Below, one piece after another: positions 45,438 to 53,623 of a DNA stretch of 64,000 nucleotides (its first letter is position 1; each line of letters opens with the position of its first letter). Source of the DNA: Oscillospiraceae bacterium (GTDB lineage Bacteria > Bacillota > Clostridia > Oscillospirales > Oscillospiraceae); assembly GCA_017621795.1 (NCBI GenBank), contig JAGASJ010000001.1, positions 1 to 64,000 of the forward strand, written 5' to 3'. Both the position numbers and the translations under genes were made by a program. The notes under the pieces are model-generated. The model did not search any database and was not told the DNA's origin. It saw only the letters and a list, made by a program, of their open reading frames with translations.

Positions 45438-47849
45438 ATGACCCATTTAGAGATCAAACAATGGAAAATGACTTATAAAGCGCATCGGGACATCCCCTGT
45501 GATGCCCCTTGCTCTTTGTATGGTGTTTTACTGGATAATAAGCTGATGGAAGATCCCTTTTACGGTCTGAATGAGCACAAGGCCACGGCACTTTGCGAGG
45601 ATCCCTGCAGCTTTTTTGCCGCTTTTCAGGTTACTGAGCAGCATAGCTTTATGGAGCTGGTCTTTGAGGGACTGGATACCATCTGCGATATTTTTCTCAA
45701 CGGCGAAAAGCTGGATCGCGTAAAAAATATGCACAGAACCTTTGTGTACGATGTGAAGGATCGGTTGAAGCCGGGTATCAATACGATCCGGCTGGATTTC
45801 GCGTCGCCCAATGCGTATTTCCGCAAAATGGAGGCGCAGAGGCACGTGTACACCAATGCGGATACCCTTCAGGGCGCCGCACAGCTTCGGAAGGCACTCT
45901 ATATGTCCGGCTGGGACTGGGGCCCCAAGCTGCCGGATATGGGCATTTTCCGGCCGGTATGGCTTCGGAGCTATGATGTGGATCGCCTGGAGGATGTGGA
46001 GATCCGACAAAAGCACGAAAATGGTGATGTAACGCTTACACTGAATGTGCAGACAAAGCACAATGATCCCCGGTGCCGTCAGTATGCCGTAGTAGATGGA
46101 AAGCGCTATTTGCTGGAAAACGGCCACGGGGAGATCAAAATTGAGAACCCCAAGCTGTGGTGGCCCAATGGCTACGGCGCGCAAAATCTGTATTGCGTAG
46201 AGGTGGAGCTGGTCTGTCAGGATGCGGTCATTGACCGTCAGAGCAAACAAATCGGACTCAGAACCTTGACCATCAGCAGAGCACCGGATCAATACGGTGA
46301 GGAATTCTGTTTTGTGGTCAACGGCGTCAAGATTTTTGCCATGGGCGCGAACTATGTGCCTCAGGACAATATTTTAAGCCGTATCACAGAGGAAAAAACG
46401 GAAAAGCTGATCAAAAGCTGTATCGATGCCAACTTTAACTGCCTGCGGGTATGGGGCGGCGCATACTATCCGGAGGAATTTTTCTTTGATCTGTGCGACC
46501 GCTACGGACTGATCGTGTGGCAGGATTTTATGGTTGCCTGTTGTAACATCTACCTGAGCGAAGAATTTAAAGAAACGCTTTGTCTGGAATGCGAGCAGCA
46601 GCTTCGCCGTTTCCGTCACCGTGCCTGTTTGGGCTTGGTGTGCGGCAACAATGAGATGGAATCCGCCATTTTGCATTGGGGTGACGGCAAGGGCAATTTG
46701 ATCTGCGACGGTCCTTTGGTAAAGGAGCATTACTTAGAATTTTATGAGAATATCCTGCCGGAGCTGTGCAGTCGGGTAGCACCGGATGTGTTCTATTGGC
46801 CTTCCTCTCCCTCCAACGGCGGAAACTTTGACGATCCCGACGATCCTTCCCGGGGTGACCAGCATTTCTGGGAGGTTTGGAACGGCTTTAAGCCCTTCAC
46901 AGAGTATCGCAAGCATAAATTCCGCTTCTGTTCCGAGTTTGGATTTGAGGCGTTGCCGTCTATGAAGACCGTTCGCACCTTCGCAGAAGAAAAGGATATG
47001 GATCTTTTCAGCGAGGTAATGCGAAACCATCAAAAATGTAATTTTGGAACCAGGAATACAGATTTTTATATCCGTTCCAATTATCCTTACCCCACGAATT
47101 TCCCGTCCTTGGTGTACACCTCGCAGATCTTGCAGGCGGATGCCATTAAGTACGGCGTGGAGTATTTCAGAAGGATCCGGGGCTGCTGTATGGGTTCTGT
47201 GTATTGGCAGCTCAATGACTGCTGGCCGGTAGCATCCTGGTCCAGCCTGGATTATTTCGGCAGATACAAGGCACTGCACTATGCCGCAAAGAAATTCTAT
47301 GCCCCCGTGGCTTGCGCTCTTTTCCACGAGGATGGACAAATCAAGGTGAACATCGCCAACGAGACCATGCAGGCCGTTTCCGGTAAGGTAAAAACTTATT
47401 TGTGCCGCAGTGACTTTACGGTTCTTGAGGAAGCCGAGCTGCAGTATACGGTGGATGCCCTGTCCTCATTGGATATTGGAAGTGTATCGGATGCAGCAAT
47501 GACAGCCCCTCAGGATTGTTATTTCTATGCGGATGTGTATGATGAGGACGGAACGTTCCTGATGCGTCAGACCCTTCTGTTCGCGCTTCCCAAGGACTTT
47601 GCGTGGAAAGAGCCCAATATCCGGGTAGAGATCAAGGATCGTGCCGATGGCGTGGAGATCAAAGTTTCCGCAAGTGCCTTTGCAAAATATGTGGAGATCG
47701 ATTTTAAAGAGGCGGATGTGGTGCTGTCAGATAACTATGTGGATGTGACAAGTACCGCCCCTGTAACGCTGTTTGCAAAGACAAGTCATACTGCCGCAGA
47801 GCTGAAAGACCAACTGACCGTTCAATCGGTTTACGATATTGGGAGGTAA
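45438..47849 (+). CDS. GH2 beta-mannosidase (third copy)
   Basis: 803 residues, no signal peptide. Canonical beta-mannosidase: N-terminal VPxSxxxxL-like CDAPCSLYGVLLDNKLMEDPFY, sugar-binding LVFEGLDTICDIFLNG, GWDWGPKLPDMGIF (about 157), LWWPNGYGAQNLY, acid/base Glu406 in CGNNEMES and nucleophile Glu500 in CSEFGFEAL, then WQLNDCWPVASWSS. Close relative of the copy at 9055 in every domain, which points to duplication within the locus with later divergence. Start ATG 45438 is eight bases after AGAGG; an ATG seven bases earlier opens only a 15-codon frame. Cytoplasmic exo-hydrolysis of Man-beta-linked oligosaccharides is expected. Confidence 0.92.
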   Translation: MTHLEIKQWKMTYKAHRDIPCDAPCSLYGVLLDNKLMEDPFYGLNEHKATALCEDPCSFFAAFQVTEQHSFMELVFEGLDTICDIFLNGEKLDRVKNMHRTFVYDVKDRLKPGINTIRLDFASPNAYFRKMEAQRHVYTNADTLQGAAQLRKALYMSGWDWGPKLPDMGIFRPVWLRSYDVDRLEDVEIRQKHENGDVTLTLNVQTKHNDPRCRQYAVVDGKRYLLENGHGEIKIENPKLWWPNGYGAQNLYCVEVELVCQDAVIDRQSKQIGLRTLTISRAPDQYGEEFCFVVNGVKIFAMGANYVPQDNILSRITEEKTEKLIKSCIDANFNCLRVWGGAYYPEEFFFDLCDRYGLIVWQDFMVACCNIYLSEEFKETLCLECEQQLRRFRHRACLGLVCGNNEMESAILHWGDGKGNLICDGPLVKEHYLEFYENILPELCSRVAPDVFYWPSSPSNGGNFDDPDDPSRGDQHFWEVWNGFKPFTEYRKHKFRFCSEFGFEALPSMKTVRTFAEEKDMDLFSEVMRNHQKCNFGTRNTDFYIRSNYPYPTNFPSLVYTSQILQADAIKYGVEYFRRIRGCCMGSVYWQLNDCWPVASWSSLDYFGRYKALHYAAKKFYAPVACALFHEDGQIKVNIANETMQAVSGKVKTYLCRSDFTVLEEAELQYTVDALSSLDIGSVSDAAMTAPQDCYFYADVYDEDGTFLMRQTLLFALPKDFAWKEPNIRVEIKDRADGVEIKVSASAFAKYVEIDFKEADVVLSDNYVDVTSTAPVTLFAKTSHTAAELKDQLTVQSVYDIGR

Positions 47850-47851
47850 CT

Positions 47852-48001
47852 ATGAAAAAAATCCCGATGCTTGCTATGCCGGCCGGTTGTGCGGCGTGGA
47901 AGTGGAAGATGATAAAAGGAGGCGTATACAATGAAGGTGATTGTTGCATCGTTTCAGTGCGAATCCAACAGCAAGGCAAATCTGCATCCGCAGAAAAGTG
48001 A
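47852..48001 (+). CDS. Small ORF overlapping the M81 gene, possibly a gene remnant or leader peptide
   Basis: ATG 47852, six bases after GGGAGG and three after the beta-mannosidase stop, opens a 49-codon frame (MKKIPMLAMPAGCAAWKWKM...) that overlaps the first 71 bases of the M81 gene in another frame. The good ribosome binding site suggests it is translated; the sequence matches nothing I know. Confidence 0.3.
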   Translation: MKKIPMLAMPAGCAAWKWKMIKGGVYNEGDCCIVSVRIQQQGKSASAEK

Positions 48002-49325
48002 CTTTGAGTACTTTGCAGGATGGGATATCTTTAAAAAACTGGTGGTAAAAAATATATTTGAAGATGCCGGTTTTGAGATTATACCTTCCATTTATGCCAA
48101 TGCGCTGCCCTCTGCCACGGTTGAGCGGCATATTTATGAATACTATAAAGAGCAAATTATGGATACCGTGCGACGGAATCCGGATGTAGACGGCATCTAT
48201 ATCTATGTCCACGGCAGCATGGAGGTGGATGAAATCGGCAGCGGCGAGCTTCAGCTTGTCAAGGAGATCCGTCAGATCGTCAGCCGGGAATGTTTGATTG
48301 CCTTTACCATGGATCTGCACGCCAATATTACCAATGAGCTGGGGCAGTATGTGGATATTATTTGCGGTTATAAAACAGCTCCTCACACGGATCAGCCGGA
48401 AAGCCAGGTGCGTGCAGCGACTGCGCTGACCTATTGCTTGCAAAATGGCATCAAGCCCCATACATACGTGCAGAAGATTCCCATGCTTGTAAAAGGCGAT
48501 ACGATGCTCACCCGGCAGGAGCCGCTGCGTTCTTTGGAAGCAGAAACAGTGCTTTTGGAGGAAAGAGCGGATATTTTCGGTGCCAATCTTTTCTTTGGTC
48601 ATTGTTGGATTGATGCGCCGAATACCGGTGCGTCTGCAGTTGTCAGTGCCGCGGATCCCGATACGGCCCGGCAGATCGCAAAAGATCTTGCAAACAAGCT
48701 TTGGAATACCAGAAAGGAATACCGATTCCGGATCGAGGCAGAACTGCCTGAGGAATGTGTTCGCCGGGCTATAGCCGGTGAAGAGAAACGCATTTTCATT
48801 ACCGACAGCGGCGATAATACCACTGCCGGAGCGGAAGGCACATCGGAAGATATCCTGAAGCTGTTTTTGAATGCCGGACCCGGCAAGAAAACCTGTGTTG
48901 CCGGCATTACAGATTTGGAAATTGTAGAAACACTGTGGAACAAAAAAGACGGTGAAACGGTATTTGTTGAAAAATTGGGCTGCCGGGGAACAATAAAGGC
49001 GCACGGAGAGATCTTAGGCTGGGCAAAAGAGATCATCGGCAGAAGTCTGACCATTTCTTTTGACAATGTTGATGCGGTGTTTACAGAAAAACGCAGCGCG
49101 TTTATTGAAAAGGGCAATTTCGACAAAGCCAATGTTGATCTTTTAGAATATGAAATTGTTGTTGTGAAGTTGGGGTATTTGTTCGAAGAACTGAAGCCCT
49201 ATGCAGACCGGGAACTGTTTGCGCTGTCTGACGGCGCAAGCTGTGTGGAACTGGCCCGCTTGAATCTGCAGCGTATTGCGCGTCCAATGTATCCGCTTGA
49301 AGACTTTGAGTGGATTGCACAATAA
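47931..49325 (+). CDS. M81-family (MlrC-like) metallo-hydrolase
   Basis: 464 residues, cytoplasmic, close to the family length. N-terminal domain motifs of MlrC/microcystinase-like proteins are present: ASFQCESNSKANLH, GIYIYVHGSMEVDEIGSGE, and the zinc site FTMDLHANIT (about 124-133) with CGYKTAPHTD (about 143-152). The C-terminal domain follows from about 290 (FITDSGDNTTAGAEGTS). The family hydrolyses peptide or other amide bonds, but most members have no known substrate. It heads a four-gene group (M81, M24-like, ASRT-like, barrel protein) with tight spacing and strong ribosome binding sites (here AAAGGAGG). Possible role: cleavage of an amide link in a glycopeptide or N-acyl sugar (inference). 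Confidence 0.85.
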   Translation: MKVIVASFQCESNSKANLHPQKSDFEYFAGWDIFKKLVVKNIFEDAGFEIIPSIYANALPSATVERHIYEYYKEQIMDTVRRNPDVDGIYIYVHGSMEVDEIGSGELQLVKEIRQIVSRECLIAFTMDLHANITNELGQYVDIICGYKTAPHTDQPESQVRAATALTYCLQNGIKPHTYVQKIPMLVKGDTMLTRQEPLRSLEAETVLLEERADIFGANLFFGHCWIDAPNTGASAVVSAADPDTARQIAKDLANKLWNTRKEYRFRIEAELPEECVRRAIAGEEKRIFITDSGDNTTAGAEGTSEDILKLFLNAGPGKKTCVAGITDLEIVETLWNKKDGETVFVEKLGCRGTIKAHGEILGWAKEIIGRSLTISFDNVDAVFTEKRSAFIEKGNFDKANVDLLEYEIVVVKLGYLFEELKPYADRELFALSDGASCVELARLNLQRIARPMYPLEDFEWIAQ

Positions 49326-49343
49326 AAATCAGGAGGAATTATT

Positions 49344-50522
49344 ATGGCGTATTTTAACAAACAGGAAACACAAAACAGAATTGACAAGGTGGTCAAGCTC
49401 TTGAATGAGAAAGATACGGATATTGCCGTGATCTATTTCGACGAGCTGAATGTAGCCAACGGTTGGTACTTGACCGGCTGGTGCGGTCAGTTTGAAAAGG
49501 GCGCGGTCCTTGTGGGCAGAGATGGCACCACAATGCTGCTGGGCGGTCCTGAGAGTGAGCCCTTTGCAAAGCAGTCTTCTGCCATCAGTGATACCCGTTG
49601 CTTCAAGGTATTTATGGTACCGGATGAAGAGTATCCTCTGGCAACCATCATCGGCTTCCCCGAGCTGTTTGCGGAGCTGAATCAGAAATTCCCCGTAAAG
49701 AAGGTAGGCCTGGTCGGCACGACCGATATGCCCTATGCCGTGCATCAGGATTTGGTGAACGGTTTCTCCGGCTGTGAGATCATTGACCTGACCGACGATT
49801 ACCTGAAATTCCGTTATGTCAAGAGTGACTGGGAAGTAGAGCAGGCAAGAAAGGCCACGATGCTTTGCTATGATGCCTATAAGGCAATGGCTGAAAAAGT
49901 CAAGGCCGGTGCCAAGGAATATGAGGTTGCCGCAGCCGGTGAAGCAGTTTGCCGTGCCAGGGGCGCCAACAGCTTTGCTTATCAGACCATCGTAGGCAGC
50001 GGTGTCCGTTCCAATGCGGTCGTTCCTACCGCAACCGATAAGGTTATGGAAAACGGCGAGATGGTTATGCTGGGTATTGCGCCCCGTATCAACGGTTATG
50101 CCGGCACCTTTGGTCACACCATTCCTGTCAGCGGCGAGTATACCCCTGAGCAGAAGAAGTGCCTGACCGATATGATCGAGGTTATGCAGGTTACAAAGAG
50201 CATGCTGAGAATCGGCAACTCCGGCCGTCAGATCGATGCCGAAGGCAGAAAGCTCTACGATAAGGGCGGCTATTTGAAGTACATCGTTTGCCCCTTTGCC
50301 CATACAATGGGTCTGATGGAGGCAGAAGCTCCTTTCTTCGGCCCCAACAGCGACGATGTTCTGGAAAAGAATATGATCGTGAATGTGGACGTTTCCTTCT
50401 TCGGTCATCCCACCTTGAACGGTCTTCGTGTGGAAACCTGCTATGTGATCACCGAAAACGGTGCAGAGCCTCTTTGCCCCGAATTTGAAAAAGAACTGTT
50501 TGATTATGTAGAAAAGCATTGA
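49344..50522 (+). CDS. M24-family (creatinase/prolidase-like) protein lacking metal-ligand aspartates
   Basis: 392 residues, typical two-domain layout: a creatinase N-terminal domain (1-150; VIYFDELNVANGWYLTGW) and a pita-bread domain (about 165-390; EVEQARKATMLCYDAYKAM). The usual aminopeptidase ligands are changed. The segment that normally reads DxG...GYxSDxTR is here LGIAPRINGYAGTFGHT, without the two aspartates. The histidine is kept (AHTMGL), the next glutamate position reads VNVDVSFFG, and the last glutamate is kept (LRVETCYVI). That resembles creatinase, the metal-free branch, so a C-N hydrolase other than a peptidase is likely. It lies 18 bases after the M81 gene and 14 before the ASRT-like gene. 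Confidence 0.82.
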   Translation: MAYFNKQETQNRIDKVVKLLNEKDTDIAVIYFDELNVANGWYLTGWCGQFEKGAVLVGRDGTTMLLGGPESEPFAKQSSAISDTRCFKVFMVPDEEYPLATIIGFPELFAELNQKFPVKKVGLVGTTDMPYAVHQDLVNGFSGCEIIDLTDDYLKFRYVKSDWEVEQARKATMLCYDAYKAMAEKVKAGAKEYEVAAAGEAVCRARGANSFAYQTIVGSGVRSNAVVPTATDKVMENGEMVMLGIAPRINGYAGTFGHTIPVSGEYTPEQKKCLTDMIEVMQVTKSMLRIGNSGRQIDAEGRKLYDKGGYLKYIVCPFAHTMGLMEAEAPFFGPNSDDVLEKNMIVNVDVSFFGHPTLNGLRVETCYVITENGAEPLCPEFEKELFDYVEKH

Positions 50523-50536
50523 TCGGAGGAATAAAT

Positions 50537-50899
50537 ATGTACGGTAAAAAGAACTGGGTATTTTGCGACGGCGACCTGCCTCCCAAGGGCGACAATCCTG
50601 ATTTTCCCGGCCATGAGGCCTTGATGATCACCAATGTTTCCAAGGATGATGCGAAGATCCGCATCAAGATCTTGTTTGAAGACAAGCCTCCCTATGACAA
50701 TATTACCATTGACCTGAACGCAGAGCGTACCACCTGCCTGCGGCTGGATAAGCCCATCGGCAAGGAGGGCTATCAGATCCCCTATGGCCAGTATGCCATC
50801 CATGTGATCTCGGATGTTCCTGTGGTTGCCTGTTTCGGCAGACTGGATGTTCGTCAGACCAATATGGCTTATTACAGCCCTGCCGGTTATGGCTTCTGA
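50537..50899 (+). CDS. ASRT-family (Anabaena sensory rhodopsin transducer-like) small protein
   Basis: 120 residues from ATG 50537, seven bases after GGAGG. The sequence follows the ASRT family throughout: GKKNWVFCDGDLPP at the start, GHEALMITNVSKDDAKI, LFEDKPPYDN, LNAERTTCLRLD, IPYGQYAIHVISDVPVVACF and GRLDVRQTNMAYYS at the end. The fold is a small beta-sandwich that forms tetramers in the cyanobacterial protein. No rhodopsin is encoded nearby. Comparative work has proposed small-molecule or sugar binding for the wider family, which would suit this operon. Its stop and the next start are 65 bases apart. Confidence 0.82.
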   Translation: MYGKKNWVFCDGDLPPKGDNPDFPGHEALMITNVSKDDAKIRIKILFEDKPPYDNITIDLNAERTTCLRLDKPIGKEGYQIPYGQYAIHVISDVPVVACFGRLDVRQTNMAYYSPAGYGF

Positions 50900-50964
50900 T
50901 CCGTTACGGCAAAAGCTTTTAATATATTGGGAATAGACAGAATTTTTGCAGAGGAGAAGTGATT

Positions 50965-53106
50965 ATGTCTGCCTTACCGCAAGTGTCGAACAAAAAGGCT
51001 GTATCTTATGAATATTTCCCTACTGTATGGCAGAATGTGATCTGGAGAAACTGGGGATATATCCCGGTGAACAGAATTGCCGATGCTTTGGAAACCTCCT
51101 GTGAGAATGTATACTGTGCAGTAAAACAGATGGGGCTGGATGTAAACGAGCCGTTAAATCCGATGTGGAAAAAACGGGGCTATTTAACCACGATTCGTGA
51201 CAATTGGCATATCTGTACCTATGAGCAAATCATGACCCTTCTGAATATCTCTGCGGATGAATTGGCATTCATCTTAAAAGAAGATGACTTTATGTGGGTC
51301 AAGTTGGGAAATGAAAAACCGCAGGTGGAAAAAACGGTCTATGCGCCTTTAACAGAAGAACAGCGCTCACGCACAAGGGAGATTGCATCGCTGTGTAAAG
51401 AAGCCTTTGGCCCTTACAAGGACAATGCCTTTTCTTTTGTAGAAGAATTCCAAAAGCCTGTAGCAGAGAAGGTTTTTTCCAAAGCTGAAGGAAATAATCT
51501 TCGGATGATCTACCCTTATTTTGCACTATACGGCGATGTTCTGTTGGATGAAAGCCTGGATCCCTTGCCGGAGCAGATACTCAAGCAGTATGCACAGGTT
51601 GGAATCAACGGTATCTGGATGCAGCTTGTTTTGTATCAGCTTGTGGAATTTCCCTTTGACCCCGCACTGTCAAAAGGCTGGGAAAAGCGGATCCAGTCCT
51701 TGCGCAGACTGGTTGCCAAAGCAAAGAAGTATGGTATCGGTATTTATCCGTATTTAAACGAGCCGCGCTCTATGCCGGAGTCGTTCTTTGAAAAATACCC
51801 CCATTTGCGTGGTGAAGCCGAGGGCGACTATTACGCAATGTGTACTTCCACAAAAGAGGTTCAGGATTACCTTTATCACGGTGTCAGAAAGTTATTTGAG
51901 ATGGTTCCGGATCTTGCCGGCTTTTTCGCCATCACCATGTCCGAGAACCTGACCAATTGCTACTCCCGTTTGGAGGGCGAGATGGCTTGCCCGCGATGCC
52001 AGGAAAGAAAGCCGTGGGAGGTTGTGGCAGAGGTCAACAATTTGATGGCAAAGGGCGCTCACGATGCTTGTCCCAATGCAAAAGCTGTTGTTTGGGCGTG
52101 GGGATGGAAAGACGAGTGGGCGGAAAAAGTCGTTCCGTTACTCACCGAGGGACAAATTCTGCAGTGTACCAGTGAAGAAGCGATGCAGTTTCAAATTGGC
52201 GGAGTCAAAGGCGGTGTTTTGGATTACACCATGTCCCTTTGCGGCCCCGGAGAGAAAGCAAAAAATCTGTGGAAGGTTGCGAGAAAGCAGAAAATGCCGC
52301 TTTCTGCCAAGGTGCAGATCAATAACACCTGGGAAATGGCGGTTGTTCCTTATATTCCGGTACTGGAGAAGGTTGCCGGACATATTGAGAACTTGAAGGC
52401 GCAAGGGATCAAAAATCTGCAAATGAGCTGGACACTTGGCGGATGCCCCAGCCCCAATCTGCATTTGGCGGCCTGGCTGATGGAAGACAAAGGGAACTTC
52501 ATGGATTTTCTCACAGATTGGCTGGGAGAAACGGTTGCAAAGGGTGTATATGATGCGCAGTTGATGCTGTCTGAAGCCTTTTCCCACTATCCGTTTTATC
52601 TGGACACTCTCTATTTTGGCCCGCAAAATTACGGCCCGATGGCACCATTTTTCCTGAAACCTACCGGATATGAGGCAAGTATGGTCGGCTATCCCTATGA
52701 CGATGTTCAGAAATGGGCGGGGATCTATCCTGTATCTGTTTATGAGGAAGAATACCGTCAACTCATTACACTTTGGGAAAAAGGCTTATGTGCGCTTTCC
52801 AAGTATCAGGGAGCAGATGATCAACTGGATGAAATGATTGTGATGGCACAAGTTGTTTTGCGCCAGTACGAGAGTGCCTATCATCATATCCGGTTTAACC
52901 GGCTGCGAGAGAACAGGGATTCTGATGGGATGCTTCGTGTGATCGAAGAGGAAGTGCAAACCGTGTTTGATTTGATGAAGCTCAGATGTATGGATTCCAG
53001 AATCGGATATGAGTCCAGCAATCACTATTTCTATACCATGCAAGATCTGAAAGAAAAAATAGTGAACCTTCAGTACTGCGAATCAGTTTTACGCAAGGCT
53101 TTTTAA
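50965..53106 (+). CDS. Putative barrel-type glycoside-hydrolase-like protein with N-terminal extension
   Basis: 713 residues from ATG 50965, eight bases after GAGGAG; no signal peptide. The first ~110 residues look helical and may include a helix-turn-helix (VNRIADALETSCENVYCAVKQ, then TYEQIMTLLNISADELAFIL). From about 180 to 500 the pattern fits a TIM barrel: MIYPYFALYGD, GINGIWMQLVLYQLV, RRLVAKAKKYGIGIYPYLNE, GFFAITMSENLTNCYSR, CPRCQERKPWEVVAEVNNLM and AKAVVWAWGWKDEW. Candidate acids include Glu in MSENLT. The C-terminal ~200 residues are mostly helical. The CPRC motif and strand order recall GH20-like and DUF4838-type barrels, but I cannot name the family. Last gene of the M81-M24-ASRT group, closed by a terminator. 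Confidence 0.6.
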   Translation: MSALPQVSNKKAVSYEYFPTVWQNVIWRNWGYIPVNRIADALETSCENVYCAVKQMGLDVNEPLNPMWKKRGYLTTIRDNWHICTYEQIMTLLNISADELAFILKEDDFMWVKLGNEKPQVEKTVYAPLTEEQRSRTREIASLCKEAFGPYKDNAFSFVEEFQKPVAEKVFSKAEGNNLRMIYPYFALYGDVLLDESLDPLPEQILKQYAQVGINGIWMQLVLYQLVEFPFDPALSKGWEKRIQSLRRLVAKAKKYGIGIYPYLNEPRSMPESFFEKYPHLRGEAEGDYYAMCTSTKEVQDYLYHGVRKLFEMVPDLAGFFAITMSENLTNCYSRLEGEMACPRCQERKPWEVVAEVNNLMAKGAHDACPNAKAVVWAWGWKDEWAEKVVPLLTEGQILQCTSEEAMQFQIGGVKGGVLDYTMSLCGPGEKAKNLWKVARKQKMPLSAKVQINNTWEMAVVPYIPVLEKVAGHIENLKAQGIKNLQMSWTLGGCPSPNLHLAAWLMEDKGNFMDFLTDWLGETVAKGVYDAQLMLSEAFSHYPFYLDTLYFGPQNYGPMAPFFLKPTGYEASMVGYPYDDVQKWAGIYPVSVYEEEYRQLITLWEKGLCALSKYQGADDQLDEMIVMAQVVLRQYESAYHHIRFNRLRENRDSDGMLRVIEEEVQTVFDLMKLRCMDSRIGYESSNHYFYTMQDLKEKIVNLQYCESVLRKAF

Positions 53107-53357
53107 AAGGACAAAAGAAATAAGAAAGCAAAATTTGCGTATAAATACCACTTTTGGTGCACTCCCGCCCGGAAGTACATCGGAAATCGCACAACTAATT
53201 CTGATATAAAAGCGCCAAAAATCTTATGATTTTTGGCGCTTTTGTAACTTCTTGAGCAATTTCTTATGGCTTTGTGTCAATGGTTGCGGAAATCGTAATC
53301 GTTATGGACTATGGCGGTGACCTTGGAAGGAACGCGCTCTTTTTTCCTCTCGGGGAC
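53107..53357. other. Non-coding stretch after the glycan cluster
   Basis: About 250 bases with the operon terminator (53208-53243) and otherwise no gene, repeat or RNA that I recognise. On the minus strand a short frame (53282-53440 region) runs through the duplicated sigG-like sequence without a start codon placed behind its ribosome binding site. Confidence 0.5.
53208..53243 (+). terminator. Terminator of the long glycan cluster
   Basis: A perfect 16-bp stem (AAAAGCGCCAAAAATC with its complement) and TTAT loop ending in TTTT; effective in both directions. Confidence 0.85.
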
Positions 53358-53415
53358 GTCCTCCTGCAAGGCAATTTTTACCCTTACAGCATTTCCTGCC
53401 GTCACAGAAGCATAC
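53358..53415 (-). repeat. Second copy of the sigG upstream region
   Basis: 53358-53398 matches 14693-14733 at 39 of 41 positions in the same orientation. It keeps the inverted repeat (CTGTAAGG-N10-CCTTGCAG, one G-T pair), the AGGAGG, and farther out GTATG at the same 14-base distance from GGAAATGCTG. No start codon follows the ribosome binding site at the sigG position. Either a duplicated forespore promoter or the scar of a rearrangement. Confidence 0.7.
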
Positions 53416-53623
53416 CTGCAAGCCGTTTGTGAAACATTCACAAAAATGAAACGGAAAATTCACAGATTCGCCTGAAGACGGAGGGATCACAGGTGCAAAA
53501 ACGCAACTTTTTAAGGAAAAGTGAGGGGAAAGAGAACATAATTTTTTTCAAAATAAGGGAAAAATAAAAGGGGATTTTTAAGAGAAAAAAAGGGGAAAAG
53601 TTGGAAATGGGTAAAAGGCGCAC

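Noticed and set aside
53302..53490. 62-codon minus-strand frame across the sigG-like repeat
   Set aside because: No ribosome binding site for its ATG and cysteine-rich sequence without similarity; the repeat itself is reported instead.
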